From contig NZ_SJPV01000021.1 of assembly GCF_007860135.1 (NCBI RefSeq), positions 24,313-88,312 of the forward strand: a stretch of 64,000 nucleotides of DNA, read 5' to 3'. This document shows positions 8,113 through 17,371 of this stretch, one piece after another. Numbering within the stretch: position 1 is the first letter of the stretch; each line of letters starts with the position of its first letter. The stretch is from Novipirellula artificiosorum. GTDB taxonomy: Bacteria > Planctomycetota > Planctomycetia > Pirellulales > Pirellulaceae. The translations under genes were made by a program, and so were the position numbers. The notes beneath the pieces were generated by a model. That model was not told the DNA's origin. It did not search any database and worked only from the letters and a program-made list of their open reading frames with translations.

Positions 8113-10776
8113 ATGAAACGATTTGCAACCACTTTGATCGCCTTAGCGGCGATGGTGATGGGAACGAAGACTTATTCCGATGAATTCACATCACCGATTG
8201 CGACTGCCGACCTGGTTTTCGAAGAGGTGGATGGCGTCGTTGCCGTCGAGGCTGAACACTTTTACGAGCAAAAGGTCACCGACAAGCGAGCTTGGTACAT
8301 CACGTCTTCAAAGAAAGCGCCCGATCTGAAACCCGACGCGGATGATTCGCACGCCGCCGGCGCGAGTGGCGGTGCTTACGTGGAGACTCTGCCTGACACT
8401 CGGAAGAACCATGGAGAGAAGCTGATTTCGGGCGAGAACTTTACGGACAAGGCCGGGCTGCTAGCGATCCTCAGTTACAAGGTTCACATCAAGAATCCGG
8501 GTCGTTACTACGTTTGGGTTCGTTCGTATTCAACAGGTTCGGAAGACAATGGCGTGCATGTTGGGCTCGACGGCCAGTGGCCTGAATCGGGCAAGCGCTG
8601 GCAAACCGTCAAAAAGAACAATTGGGAGTGGGAATGCAAGCAGCGGACGCCTCAAGTCCACACCGGCGTGCCCATGCAATTGTTCCTAGACATTGATACA
8701 GCAGGTGAACACGAAATCTTGTTTTCGATGCGCGAAGATGGTTTTGAAATGGACAAGTTTGTGTTGGCAAGCGACAAAAACTTCAAGCCTGAAGGTCAAG
8801 GTCCCCAACTCAAAGTGAAATCCGGCAAGTTGCCCGACGCCTTCCCGGAAGTGGCTCAAGAGACTGCTGCCAAGAAAGAGAGCTTCGTTTTGGGAGCCCC
8901 ACTTACCCTGCCACGCCAGAGCGATGGCAATGGCGAAGTATCGATCAGCGGCGAGCTCAAGCAATGGCATAAGGTAACGCTTACTCTAGACGGTCCGTTC
9001 GCTAATGAACGCGACGCACAGCCCAACGCGTTCACGGACCTCGCCTTCAATGTCACTTTTACACACCAGTCTGGTTCGCCGAGTTACACGGTTCCGGGTT
9101 ACTTTGCCGCCGACGGAGACGCAGGAAACAGCGGGGCCGATTCGGGTACCAAGTGGCGAGCCCATCTCTCGCCCGATAAGACGGGAACTTGGAAGTATGC
9201 GGTCTCGTTTATGCAAGGCAAGAATGCCGCACTGGATGGCAGCGGTGAAGCCTTAAAAGCGTTTGACGGAGCTAACGGCAGCTTCGATGTATCCGAGTCG
9301 GATAAGTCCGGTCGCGATTTTCGTAGCGAAGGAAGACTTCAATACGTTGGCAAGCACCATCTGCAATTCGCTGGATCGAAGCGGTACTTTTTAAAGGCTG
9401 GGCCCGATTCGCCGGAGACGTTATTGGCTTATGTCGATTTCGACAATCATCCCACTGATCAACGAAAAAAGGTACCGCTGAAGACTTTCAAACCACACCT
9501 GGCGGATTGGAAGTCGGGGGATCCGTCTTGGGGAGCTGGCAAGGGCAAGGGACTCATTGGCTCGCTGAATTATCTCGCCGACAAGGGCGTCAATGCCTTC
9601 TCGTTTCTCACCTACAACGCATCGGGGGATGGAGATAACGTGTGGCCCTTTATTCAGCGCGATGCCAAAATGCACTACGATTGCTCGAAGCTCGATCAAT
9701 GGGCTGTAGTGCTGGATCACGCGACCAACCTGGGTTTGCACCTCCATTTCAAACTTCAAGAAAATGAAATGGACGACAACCGACTCGGACCGGAACGAAA
9801 GGAACGCAGCGTTCCCGAATCGCTTGACGGCGGAAAGCTGGGGCCCGAACGCAAGTTGTATTGCCGTGAAATGATCGCCCGGTTTAGCCATGAACTGGCA
9901 CTGAACTGGAACATCGGCGAAGAGAACACTCAAAGCAGCGAAGAGATTCGTGACATGGTTCAGTACCTGAATGACACGGATCCCTACAAACACAACATCG
10001 TCATTCATACGTTCCCGCCACAGCAAGAGAAAGTGTACAATCCGCTTTTGGGAAACAAGTCACAACTAACGGGCGTCTCGTTGCAGAATTCATGGAATAG
10101 GGTTCACCAGCAAACGTTGCATTGGCTACGAGCTTCGAAATCGGCCGATCGTCCTTGGGTGGTTGCAAACGACGAGCAAAATCCGGCCGGGCTAGGTGTG
10201 CCTGCCGACCCTGGTTACAAAGGTCATGACGGCGTTGCTCAGGAAGAAAACACCAAGGGCTCGAAAGCGGAAGGCAACTTCAAGTCCAAGCCGTATAACC
10301 TTCACGACATTCGAAAGCTCACGCTGTGGGGCAATCTGATGGCCGGTGGCGCGGGCGTTGAATACTACTTTGGTTATTCGTTGCCAGAAAACGATCTCAA
10401 GCTGGAAGACTTTCGCAGTCGCGACAAGAGCTGGGATTACTGTCGTATTGCTCTTCAGTTCTTCTCTGAAAACAAAATTCCTATTGCCGAAATGGTCAGT
10501 AGCAATTCGCTCATTGGTAACGATGACGATGACAACTCCAAGTATTGCTTGGCAAAATCCGGAGAGCTCTACCTGGTCTATTTGCCCGGTGGTGGCACGA
10601 CCGAGTTGAACCTAGCCGATGCCAACGGTTCATTTCGAGTCGACTGGTACAATCCGCGTGAAGGCGGACCACTCGTCGGTGGCAGTGTCACCAAGGTAAA
10701 TGGCGGAAGTAAGGTATCGCTCGGAGCGCCACCCGCGGACGCCGATCAAGACTGGCTTGTCATGATTCGGCGTTGA
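8113..10776 (+). CDS. Secreted DUF5060-type glycoside hydrolase
   Basis: An 887-residue exported protein with signal peptide at 1-22 (LIALAAMVMGTKTYS). Residues about 30-225 look like a carbohydrate-binding module (VVAVEAEHFYEQ, then GRYYVWVRSYSTG). Residues about 270-390 match DUF5060, an immunoglobulin-like domain placed before TIM barrels. The barrel follows (YFLKAGPDSPETLLAYVDFD, NWNIGEENTQSSEEIRDM with likely catalytic Glu residues, DEQNPAG). A C-terminal beta domain (FRVDWYNPREGGPLVGG) resembles the putative collagen-binding domain of this group. Related proteins attack pectic or marine polysaccharides; the substrate here is unknown. It stands 120 bases after the acid-sugar operon and probably has its own promoter. 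Confidence 0.8.
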   Translation: MKRFATTLIALAAMVMGTKTYSDEFTSPIATADLVFEEVDGVVAVEAEHFYEQKVTDKRAWYITSSKKAPDLKPDADDSHAAGASGGAYVETLPDTRKNHGEKLISGENFTDKAGLLAILSYKVHIKNPGRYYVWVRSYSTGSEDNGVHVGLDGQWPESGKRWQTVKKNNWEWECKQRTPQVHTGVPMQLFLDIDTAGEHEILFSMREDGFEMDKFVLASDKNFKPEGQGPQLKVKSGKLPDAFPEVAQETAAKKESFVLGAPLTLPRQSDGNGEVSISGELKQWHKVTLTLDGPFANERDAQPNAFTDLAFNVTFTHQSGSPSYTVPGYFAADGDAGNSGADSGTKWRAHLSPDKTGTWKYAVSFMQGKNAALDGSGEALKAFDGANGSFDVSESDKSGRDFRSEGRLQYVGKHHLQFAGSKRYFLKAGPDSPETLLAYVDFDNHPTDQRKKVPLKTFKPHLADWKSGDPSWGAGKGKGLIGSLNYLADKGVNAFSFLTYNASGDGDNVWPFIQRDAKMHYDCSKLDQWAVVLDHATNLGLHLHFKLQENEMDDNRLGPERKERSVPESLDGGKLGPERKLYCREMIARFSHELALNWNIGEENTQSSEEIRDMVQYLNDTDPYKHNIVIHTFPPQQEKVYNPLLGNKSQLTGVSLQNSWNRVHQQTLHWLRASKSADRPWVVANDEQNPAGLGVPADPGYKGHDGVAQEENTKGSKAEGNFKSKPYNLHDIRKLTLWGNLMAGGAGVEYYFGYSLPENDLKLEDFRSRDKSWDYCRIALQFFSENKIPIAEMVSSNSLIGNDDDDNSKYCLAKSGELYLVYLPGGGTTELNLADANGSFRVDWYNPREGGPLVGGSVTKVNGGSKVSLGAPPADADQDWLVMIRR

Positions 10777-10832
10777 GCGCGAATCGTCAACCAAGCAATC
10801 ACCGTCGAACCCACGCTAACCAGACAAAACCA

Positions 10833-13043
10833 ATGATATCAAGACTCCTACTCCTGCTCCTCATCGCTTGTGCATCCCCGGCAATGGCGTCTCGTATTCA
10901 ACTCACGAACGCTGAGTCCACCGGTGCGCCGGGGAAATTTGCCTCAGCAGAGATTCGACGGGAGGCTGCGGCTAGCGGGATGACCATCGGCGAGGATGCG
11001 GAGGCGCCGAGTATAACGCTCTCGGTCGACAAGGACGCCAAGGCTGCGCCACAGAGCTATCAGATTCGCGTTCGCAATAGTGGGGGGCGTCGCGTGATCG
11101 AAGTCACTGGAGCAGATACAGTCGGTGTGATGTATGGCGGGCTCGACGTCGCCGAGGCGATTCGCACGGGCACGCTTGATTCATTGAAAGACTATGAGAA
11201 ATCCCCGCATATTGCGAAGCGTGGAATCAAGTTCAATATCCCGCTCGACCTTCGCACACCGAGCTACACCGATTGCTCTGACGCTGCTCAGGCCAACATT
11301 CCTGAAGTGTGGGAGCGAGAGTTCTGGATCGACTACCTCGATGCGATGGCCCGGCATCGCTACAACGTGCTCTCGCTGTGGAGTCTGCATCCATTCCCTT
11401 CGATGGTGAAGGTGCCGGAGTTCCCTGAAGTAGCTTTGGACGATGTCTGGCGCACGCGAATCAAGCTAGACGATCAATTTAGTTTTGCGGGCAATGATAT
11501 GGTGCGTCCCGAAATGCTCGCCGACTACGAAGTGGTCAAGCGAATGACCATCGATGAGAAGATTGAATTCTGGCGGTGGGTCATGCAGCAAGCTGCCGAT
11601 CGCGGTATCACCATCTATGTCTTCACCTGGAATGTCTTTACTTTTGGAGCAGAAGGTAAACATGGCATCACCAATGACATGGGCAATGAAATCACGAAAA
11701 AGTACTTTAGGGCCACCATTCGGGAAATGGTGAAAACCTATCCGCTGCTGGGCGGCATGGGAATCACTGCGGGCGAAGGAATGCCGCATGACATGGATTC
11801 AAAGGTCAAAGAAGCCTGGCTGTGGGACACGTATGGCGAAGGTGTCCGCGATGCATTGAAGAGTGAACCCCAGCGTGAGTTCAACATGATTCACCGGTTT
11901 CATTGGACGGCTCAAAGCGACATTCTTGATGCCTTCAAAGACTATCCGGGTACATTTGATTTCAGCTTCAAGTATTCGGTTGCCCATATGTATTCGATTA
12001 CCAAGCCCCCTTTCATCCAGCCATTACTTGAGAATATTGCTCCTGGCCGTAGGACTTGGCTCACCGTCCGCAACGATGACATTTATTCCTTTCGCTTCGG
12101 TGACCCGGCCTACATTCGCGAGTACGTTTTGAACATGCCGCCACAAGACAAGATGGCTGGATTTTACATGGGACCCGATGGGTATTGCTGGGGGCGTGAT
12201 TTCCTGGAACGTAACCCCACTACCGGTAAGCGACCTCTTGTGATGGAGAAACAGTGGTACTCGTTTATGCTCGTCGGCCGATTGGCCTACGACCCGTCTC
12301 TTCCTGATTCGCACTTTGAGCGAGCTCTTGCTTCGCGGCACCCTGATGTTTCATCGGAGCAACTATTTCGTGCTCTACAAGGCGCCTCGCAAGTGATGCC
12401 TCTGACGACGCGGTTCTTTTGGGGTGACATTGACTTGAAGTGGTATCCGGAGGCTTGTCTCTGCCATCGCCTAAGTAAAGGACAAGGCTTTTACACCGTG
12501 AAGCATTTCATGGAGGGGTCCGCGATGCCTGGAGCCAGCGTATTATGTATCCGCGATTGGCGAGCTCGCCTCAACGCTCGTCAACCGATGACAGAGACCA
12601 CTCCGCTTGAAATCGCGACAGCTCTCGACGGAGCGGCAGCGGAGACGTTTGCAGCGATCGCTGAGTTGCGCAACACTGCAAGAGACGATCGTGAACTGCA
12701 AAAGACTATTCACGATTGCGAAGCACTTGGCTGGCTCGGAAACTACTACGCGGCGAAGATTCGTGGAGCCTGTGCGTTGGCTCTCTTTGACTCCACTGGC
12801 GACTCGTTCGAACACGACTCTGCGATACGTCATCTGAACGATGCTCTCTCGCATTGGAAAGCCTACGCCGCAATTCGAGACGCCCAATACGTTCCGGCTC
12901 TCTACAATCGCGTCGGTTATGTCGATGTGACCGCACTCACGGAGAAGGTAGCAACGGATATCGACATTGCTCGCAATTGGAAACCATATTCGCTGAAGGA
13001 TGACGGCAAGCGATCAGGTTCCGAGAAAGGGTTTCGTCAATGA
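10833..13043 (+). CDS. Secreted glycoside-hydrolase-like protein (GH20/GH67-like N-terminal fold)
   Basis: ATG at 10833 gives a clean signal peptide (MISRLLLLLLIACASPAMA); an upstream in-frame start at 10773 adds 20 unlikely polar residues. Residues about 25-130 resemble the N-terminal domain that precedes GH20 and GH67 barrels (ADTVGVMYGGLDVAEAI, then IAKRGIKFNIPLD). The rest fits a TIM barrel: DAMARHRYNVLSLWSLHPFP, ADRGITIYVFTWNVF, LGGMGITAGEGMP. Such proteins are frequent in planctomycetes and usually annotated only as carbohydrate-binding or hypothetical. Specificity cannot be read from the sequence. It follows the DUF5060 gene with the start region overlapping its end, so the two are likely co-transcribed. 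Confidence 0.7.
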   Translation: MISRLLLLLLIACASPAMASRIQLTNAESTGAPGKFASAEIRREAAASGMTIGEDAEAPSITLSVDKDAKAAPQSYQIRVRNSGGRRVIEVTGADTVGVMYGGLDVAEAIRTGTLDSLKDYEKSPHIAKRGIKFNIPLDLRTPSYTDCSDAAQANIPEVWEREFWIDYLDAMARHRYNVLSLWSLHPFPSMVKVPEFPEVALDDVWRTRIKLDDQFSFAGNDMVRPEMLADYEVVKRMTIDEKIEFWRWVMQQAADRGITIYVFTWNVFTFGAEGKHGITNDMGNEITKKYFRATIREMVKTYPLLGGMGITAGEGMPHDMDSKVKEAWLWDTYGEGVRDALKSEPQREFNMIHRFHWTAQSDILDAFKDYPGTFDFSFKYSVAHMYSITKPPFIQPLLENIAPGRRTWLTVRNDDIYSFRFGDPAYIREYVLNMPPQDKMAGFYMGPDGYCWGRDFLERNPTTGKRPLVMEKQWYSFMLVGRLAYDPSLPDSHFERALASRHPDVSSEQLFRALQGASQVMPLTTRFFWGDIDLKWYPEACLCHRLSKGQGFYTVKHFMEGSAMPGASVLCIRDWRARLNARQPMTETTPLEIATALDGAAAETFAAIAELRNTARDDRELQKTIHDCEALGWLGNYYAAKIRGACALALFDSTGDSFEHDSAIRHLNDALSHWKAYAAIRDAQYVPALYNRVGYVDVTALTEKVATDIDIARNWKPYSLKDDGKRSGSEKGFRQ

Positions 13044-13098
13044 AAAACGCTGCCGCAATTTTCTGTAACGTCAAACCGAATTTTCAGGCCTGCATGAT

Positions 13099-14130
13099 TT
13101 GAAAACATCGAACGTTATCACGTGGTTCCTGGCAGTCTTTCTACTTCCGCTTGCTGGTGTATTCGGTGGTGAAGAGAAGCTGGTCCGTGGAAAAGACCGC
13201 CTTGATACACCGGCAGTTGCAACAGGTCTTTGCGTCCACAATCTCTTTCAGTCGAGCATGGTTATACAGAGAGACAAGCCGATCCAGATCTGGGGCTGGG
13301 CGGCTCCCAATGAAAAAGTCACCGTGACATTGGGCGACGAGTCACGCTCCACAACTGCTGCCTCTGATCGATCATGGAAGGTCGAACTGCCAGCGATGCC
13401 AGTGAGCGCTGAATCGCAAACGATCACAGTACAAGGTTCGGATGAAGGAAACTATATCCGAGAAGTCCACTACCAAATGTTTTTGAACTTGCGAGAAGCT
13501 GGCGACAACAACATCGGCTATGCCAGTTGCTTCGACCTCCACCGCGCGTGGTATCATCCGCAGATCAAAGTGCCGGTAGGCGAGCGAATTGCCAAGTGGG
13601 CATTGGCGACGCAATACAGCAAGAACATTCGTTGGCTGCCCCCTCAACTTCAAGAAGTCAGAGCAAACGATGGAAAGCTGTTTCTCAAGCTGGATACATG
13701 GGCGATCCCGTTCAACGATGGCCCGATCGTGGGATTCGCCATTGCGGGCAAGGATGGTCGATTCCAACCTGCACAAGCTCAGTGGCTTGACAAGAACGCG
13801 GGTAAAGGGGAACCGAGTTGGGAGCGATCCACGATCGTTCTCTCAAGTGTATTGATACCAGAGCCTGTTTACTTCCGTTATGCCTGGGCCAGAAATCCGC
13901 TTGAGAATTTGAAGTCATCTGATAACGCGGGGCTCCCGTTCGACACGCAACGGAACGATCCCTTTTCGCTTGCTGACATGTATCAGATCTATCTCGGCAA
14001 AGGCCCCTCGACACCCGGAGTTTTGAACAATGGCGACAAGAGCGAGCTTATTCAGTCGCTCAAAGCCGAGGATCTGAAGCGGCGCCTCGATGAAGCGCGG
14101 ACTCTGCTCAACAACCAAGAGAATCAATAA
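13099..14130 (+). pseudogene. Sialate O-acetylesterase-like gene with catalytic core deleted in frame
   Basis: The first 115 residues are the N-terminal beta domain of secreted sialate 9-O-acetylesterase-like (SASA/SGNH) proteins: a signal peptide, LFQSSMVIQRDKPIQIWGWA, VTVTLGDES, SWKVELPAMP and QTITVQGSDE. The next expected part, the GEVWVCSGQSNM-type block with the catalytic Ser and the whole hydrolase core, is missing. The sequence passes straight into the family's C-terminal portion (HPQIKVPVGERIAKWALATQYS, VYFRYAWARNP, GLPFDTQRND). The join, about 13435-13455, keeps the frame. The total is 343 residues against a usual 480-650. Start is TTG at 13099. It cannot be an active esterase. It sits in a locus with other sialic-acid genes. 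Confidence 0.75.
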
Positions 14131-14157
14131 CCTGACTTGCAATATTTCTGAAAGCAG

Positions 14158-14807
14158 CCAATGTCGATTGGAACATGTGGCTGGGGCCAGCGCCATGGCG
14201 TCCATATAACAAGGATTACGTTGCGGGCAATTGGCGAGGGCAATGGGATTTCGACTCCGGGGCCAGATTGCTGGACTGGGGAGCCCATACCATGGATTTG
14301 TGTCAGATGGCCAATCAAGCCGACGACACGATGCCGATTGAGTACAAGCCAACACCCAAAGGCATCGATTGTCGTTATGCCAACGGCCTGCTACTCGAAA
14401 TTGACTTCCTCAAAGATCCGTTCGGCGAGCGTCCTGGTTGGATCCAGTCAAACGGAACATGCCCGGTTCGTTTTATCGGCGAGAAGGGTTGGGTGGAGAC
14501 GGGAGATGGAGGCGAAGTTCACCTGGCACTCGACGGAAAGGCAACCGAGGTCAAGAGCGATGGCAAGCCGGCTCGCGGGGTCGACGTTGTCAATCACTTG
14601 CGCAATTTCTTCGACTGCGTGAAAACTCGCAAGCCAACCGCAGCGAATTCCACCGTCATGCGTCGTTCTCATATCGCCTGTCATGCGGCTGCGCTGTCAT
14701 GGATCTTGCAACGACCACTGAAGCTTGATCCGACCACCGAGAGTTTTATTAATGATGACGAAGCAAATCGTCTCAAGTCGCGTCCACAACGTACGGACTG
14801 GGTGTGA
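14158..14807 (+). pseudogene. Gfo/Idh/MocA oxidoreductase, C-terminal half only
   Basis: From about 14158 the frame reads NVDWNMWLGPAPWRPYN, WRGQWDFDSGARLLDWGAHT, RYANGLLLEIDFL and PARGVDVVNHLRNFFDCVKT: the substrate-binding half of secreted planctomycete Gfo/Idh/MocA oxidoreductases. The N-terminal NAD(P)-binding Rossmann half (about 200 residues with a Tat leader) is gone. The first in-frame ATG at 14175 falls inside the conserved DWNMW segment, so it is not a natural start. Only about 28 bases separate the fragment from the end of the deleted esterase gene, which suggests a second deletion or one complex event. Confidence 0.75.
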
Positions 14808-14846
14808 GCCATCATTATCACCAGAAAGCCATTGGAGAGATAAATC

Positions 14847-15755
14847 ATGTTTAGAATTAGAAACGTCTTGGCTGCGTTGCTGTTGACGCTCGTGGGCTTG
14901 GAGGTGATTCAAGCAGAATCACCTCAGAGCGATTCGAGAGAAAGCGGCAGTAGTACCCAACATAGCATGGGGGCCCAATTTGCTGTCCGTATGGAAGGCT
15001 TGTTAGCACGACTAAAGTCGACCAGCTATCAGCACACGACGGAGATTGACGAGGGCAAAGGGGTGGTCAATTGTGACTGTTCGGGGATCGTGGGGTTTGT
15101 CTTGCGACAGGAATTTCCGGAGGCTTACCTTTCGTTGCAAGGCAAAGAAGCCTCGTGGCGAAAGCGACCTCTTTCTGTAACGTTTTATGAAACATTTGTG
15201 GCTGCTTGCGAGGATGGAACCGGGACTTGGAAAAGCGTCGACAAGCTCATGGATGTCCTCCCTGGCGATATACTCGCTTGGCGAAAGAAGAATCTCGACG
15301 CCGACTCGACGACCGGTCACACGCTGATGATTGCCGGGAAGCCGGAACTGGTGGGAGTTGGTCGAGTTCGAATCCGCGTGATCGATTCAACGCGATCACT
15401 GCACGATGATGACACTCGTCCGGCTGGTACAAATGGTATGGGAGCTGGATACATGACGTTTCTGGTGGATGACAGCGGCAAGTGTTCCGGTAATCTCGTC
15501 GATGAACGCCCCGTCATAGCTATGATCGCAGTCGGGCGCTTGGTTCAAGCGACTGCGGCGACATCCCATCCTGAAGACTTGGAATTCGTTGGCTTGACGA
15601 AAGCCAATGCTATCGCCTTAGCTACAAAAAACCGACGAACTTCGAGGGTCATCCGCGAGGACGGCAAACCGGAACCGTTGAAGTTAAGCAGCCAAAACGG
15701 TCGTCTCAATTTTGTCGTGGCCAACGGAAAGGTCGTTGGCGTATTCCGTGGTTGA
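14847..15755 (+). CDS. Secreted NlpC/P60-like cysteine hydrolase with I78-inhibitor-like tail
   Basis: A 302-residue exported protein, with hydrophobic leader at 4-23 (RNVLAALLLTLVGLEVIQA). Residues about 45-230 have the outline of an NlpC/P60-type papain-like fold: VVNCDCSGIVGFVL with a probable nucleophile Cys78, VLPGDILAWRK, and TTGHTLMIAG with the likely catalytic His. The last 60 residues (FVGLTKANAIALATKNRR, VIREDGKPEPL, LNFVVANGKVVGVFRG) resemble the I78 peptidase-inhibitor fold. The pairing of a peptidase-like domain with an inhibitor-like domain is unusual and might provide self-control or target binding (inference). GGAGAG lies before the start. Function in glycan or peptidoglycan turnover is a guess. 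Confidence 0.65.
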   Translation: MFRIRNVLAALLLTLVGLEVIQAESPQSDSRESGSSTQHSMGAQFAVRMEGLLARLKSTSYQHTTEIDEGKGVVNCDCSGIVGFVLRQEFPEAYLSLQGKEASWRKRPLSVTFYETFVAACEDGTGTWKSVDKLMDVLPGDILAWRKKNLDADSTTGHTLMIAGKPELVGVGRVRIRVIDSTRSLHDDDTRPAGTNGMGAGYMTFLVDDSGKCSGNLVDERPVIAMIAVGRLVQATAATSHPEDLEFVGLTKANAIALATKNRRTSRVIREDGKPEPLKLSSQNGRLNFVVANGKVVGVFRG

Positions 15756-15763
15756 GTGAATCC

Positions 15764-16849
15764 ATGTACGTTAAACCGTTTTCCATCGCCATCGCGTGCC
15801 TCCTTGCACCGGCATTCAGCCCAACGCTTCACGGGCAGGAGGTCGCACCTATTATCGTCGACCAATACGCGGTTGAAATCCCAGACGTAAGCCGTGTAAT
15901 TGCCATTCGATTTCCACTCGAGTCGCCCGGCGGAATCGGTGTACTCATAACCCGAAACGGCGAGGTCATTCATCGAATGGGTTACGGCTCGCTGAAGGGA
16001 AAGCCCATGACGGCGCAGACACCACTGAGGCTGGCCTCGATTTCAAAACAGTTCGCTGCCATGTGTGCGGCGATACTGATGGAGGAAGGCAAGCTGGACC
16101 CGAAAGCCAAGGTTTCAAGCTATCTTCCCGAAGTGAATCTTCCAGTGAAAGGTCGCGAGCTGCTCGTGCAGGATCTGGTGTGGCATGTCAATGGTTTGCA
16201 AAACTTCATCAACAAGAAGGAACAAGCCTCCATTGCCGAATTTCGCGAACTGCGAGGTTTGGGTTTTCTCACCAATCAGACACACGCTGATTGGCTCGCA
16301 ACAATGAGTCCAGTGCGCGAGCCAGGGAAGCTCTGGGAATACACCAACTCGGGTTATGTGCTGCTGGCCCGCATCATCGAGGTCATCGCCGGCGAACCGT
16401 TTCACCAGTTTCAGAAGCGACGCATTTTTGACGTGCTGGGAATGGCGGACACCACAGATAGCGAACGATTCAACGGATCGGGCAATATGACGACGACGCT
16501 GAATGATTATGCGATATGGGACCGAGCGCTGTGGCAAGAGGATAAGCGTCTGCTATTACCGATAACATACCGAATGCTCTTCACGCCGGGCACGCTCGAT
16601 GATGGCACGCGGATTGACTATGGTTTTGGATGGCACTTGAACTACGAAGGAGATCGATTGGTTTCAGTGGATCACGGTGGCGGGGGAAGCGGAACCACTG
16701 CGGCTCGCAACTTCGTGCGACGTCATCTTTCCGATCGGACCACGATCGCGTTCTTCGCGCAGGAACGTCCGACTCTCGACCTGGAAAAACGGAAGAAGCT
16801 AATCGCAGAGGTTTACAAGGCTCAGCATCCAGAGGAAGTTAAACAATGA
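15764..16849 (+). CDS. Secreted serine hydrolase, class C beta-lactamase fold
   Basis: ATG at 15764 gives a signal peptide (FSIAIACLLAPAFSPTLHG); the longer TTG form at 15752 adds four residues. Motifs of the penicillin-binding/esterase EstB group are present: SISK at about 92-95 with nucleophile Ser and Lys, the Tyr-x-Asn motif in WEYTNSGYVLL, and DHGGGGSG replacing the KTG box. The length of 361 is normal. Members are esterases, D-aminopeptidases or amidases; this one might deacylate glycans or peptides outside the cytoplasm. Its stop overlaps the start of the next sulfatase remnant by ATGA, so it was once coupled to it. Confidence 0.8.
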   Translation: MYVKPFSIAIACLLAPAFSPTLHGQEVAPIIVDQYAVEIPDVSRVIAIRFPLESPGGIGVLITRNGEVIHRMGYGSLKGKPMTAQTPLRLASISKQFAAMCAAILMEEGKLDPKAKVSSYLPEVNLPVKGRELLVQDLVWHVNGLQNFINKKEQASIAEFRELRGLGFLTNQTHADWLATMSPVREPGKLWEYTNSGYVLLARIIEVIAGEPFHQFQKRRIFDVLGMADTTDSERFNGSGNMTTTLNDYAIWDRALWQEDKRLLLPITYRMLFTPGTLDDGTRIDYGFGWHLNYEGDRLVSVDHGGGGSGTTAARNFVRRHLSDRTTIAFFAQERPTLDLEKRKKLIAEVYKAQHPEEVKQ

Positions 16850-17337
16850 TACAACAGCTCAGTGCTCTCGCGATTTTTCTCTGCCTTGTGAGTAATAGCT
16901 TTGCCTCAGACCGGCCCAATGTTCTGCTGATCATGGCGGATGACTTTCGAGACTACGGAGGAGCGTTCACAAAGGCTGTCGTCAAAACGCCGAACCTCGA
17001 TCGACTGCGCAGCCGTGGTACGACGTTTGAGCGGGCCTATGTTCAATACCCTGTGTGCAATCCGAGTCGCTGCAGCATGATGAGTGGGCTGCGGGCCGAT
17101 CCCACCGCCAGCATCAAAGACGCTGCTTTTACTCTTCTTACTCGTAGTCCGAAACTCCACGCCCAAAGCATCCGCACCGCTGGCTGGCGATTCACTCTTT
17201 GGAGTGATGGCCAAACTGAACTTTACAACCACGATACCGATCCCGAAGAACTGAAAGATGCCTCCTCGCATCATGCAGACGTAGTCGCAGATCTCAAAGC
17301 TCGAATCAACAGCTTGCCACGCTTTCGTGCCGAATAA
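16846..17337 (+). pseudogene. Iduronate-2-sulfatase-like gene with large in-frame internal deletion
   Basis: The protein has a signal peptide, RPNVLLIMADDF with metal-binding Asp residues, and the formylglycine signature CNPSR (Cys71). After about residue 84 (SGLRADPT) it jumps directly to the C-terminal end of the family (AAFTLLTRSPKL, SIRTAGWRFTLWSDGQTELY, DTDPEELKDAS). Normal members are about 450-500 residues; this has 163. The lost middle includes the remaining metal ligands and most of the catalytic domain. The join near 17105-17118 keeps the frame, so a small protein may still be made and exported. It overlaps the preceding serine hydrolase gene by ATGA. Confidence 0.8.
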
Positions 17338-17371
17338 TAACAATGACACAACCAGCATATTTAAGGACACT

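Noticed and set aside
9421..10026. A 201-codon minus-strand frame inside the DUF5060 hydrolase gene
   Set aside because: It is antisense to conserved barrel motifs and lacks a ribosome site or domain.
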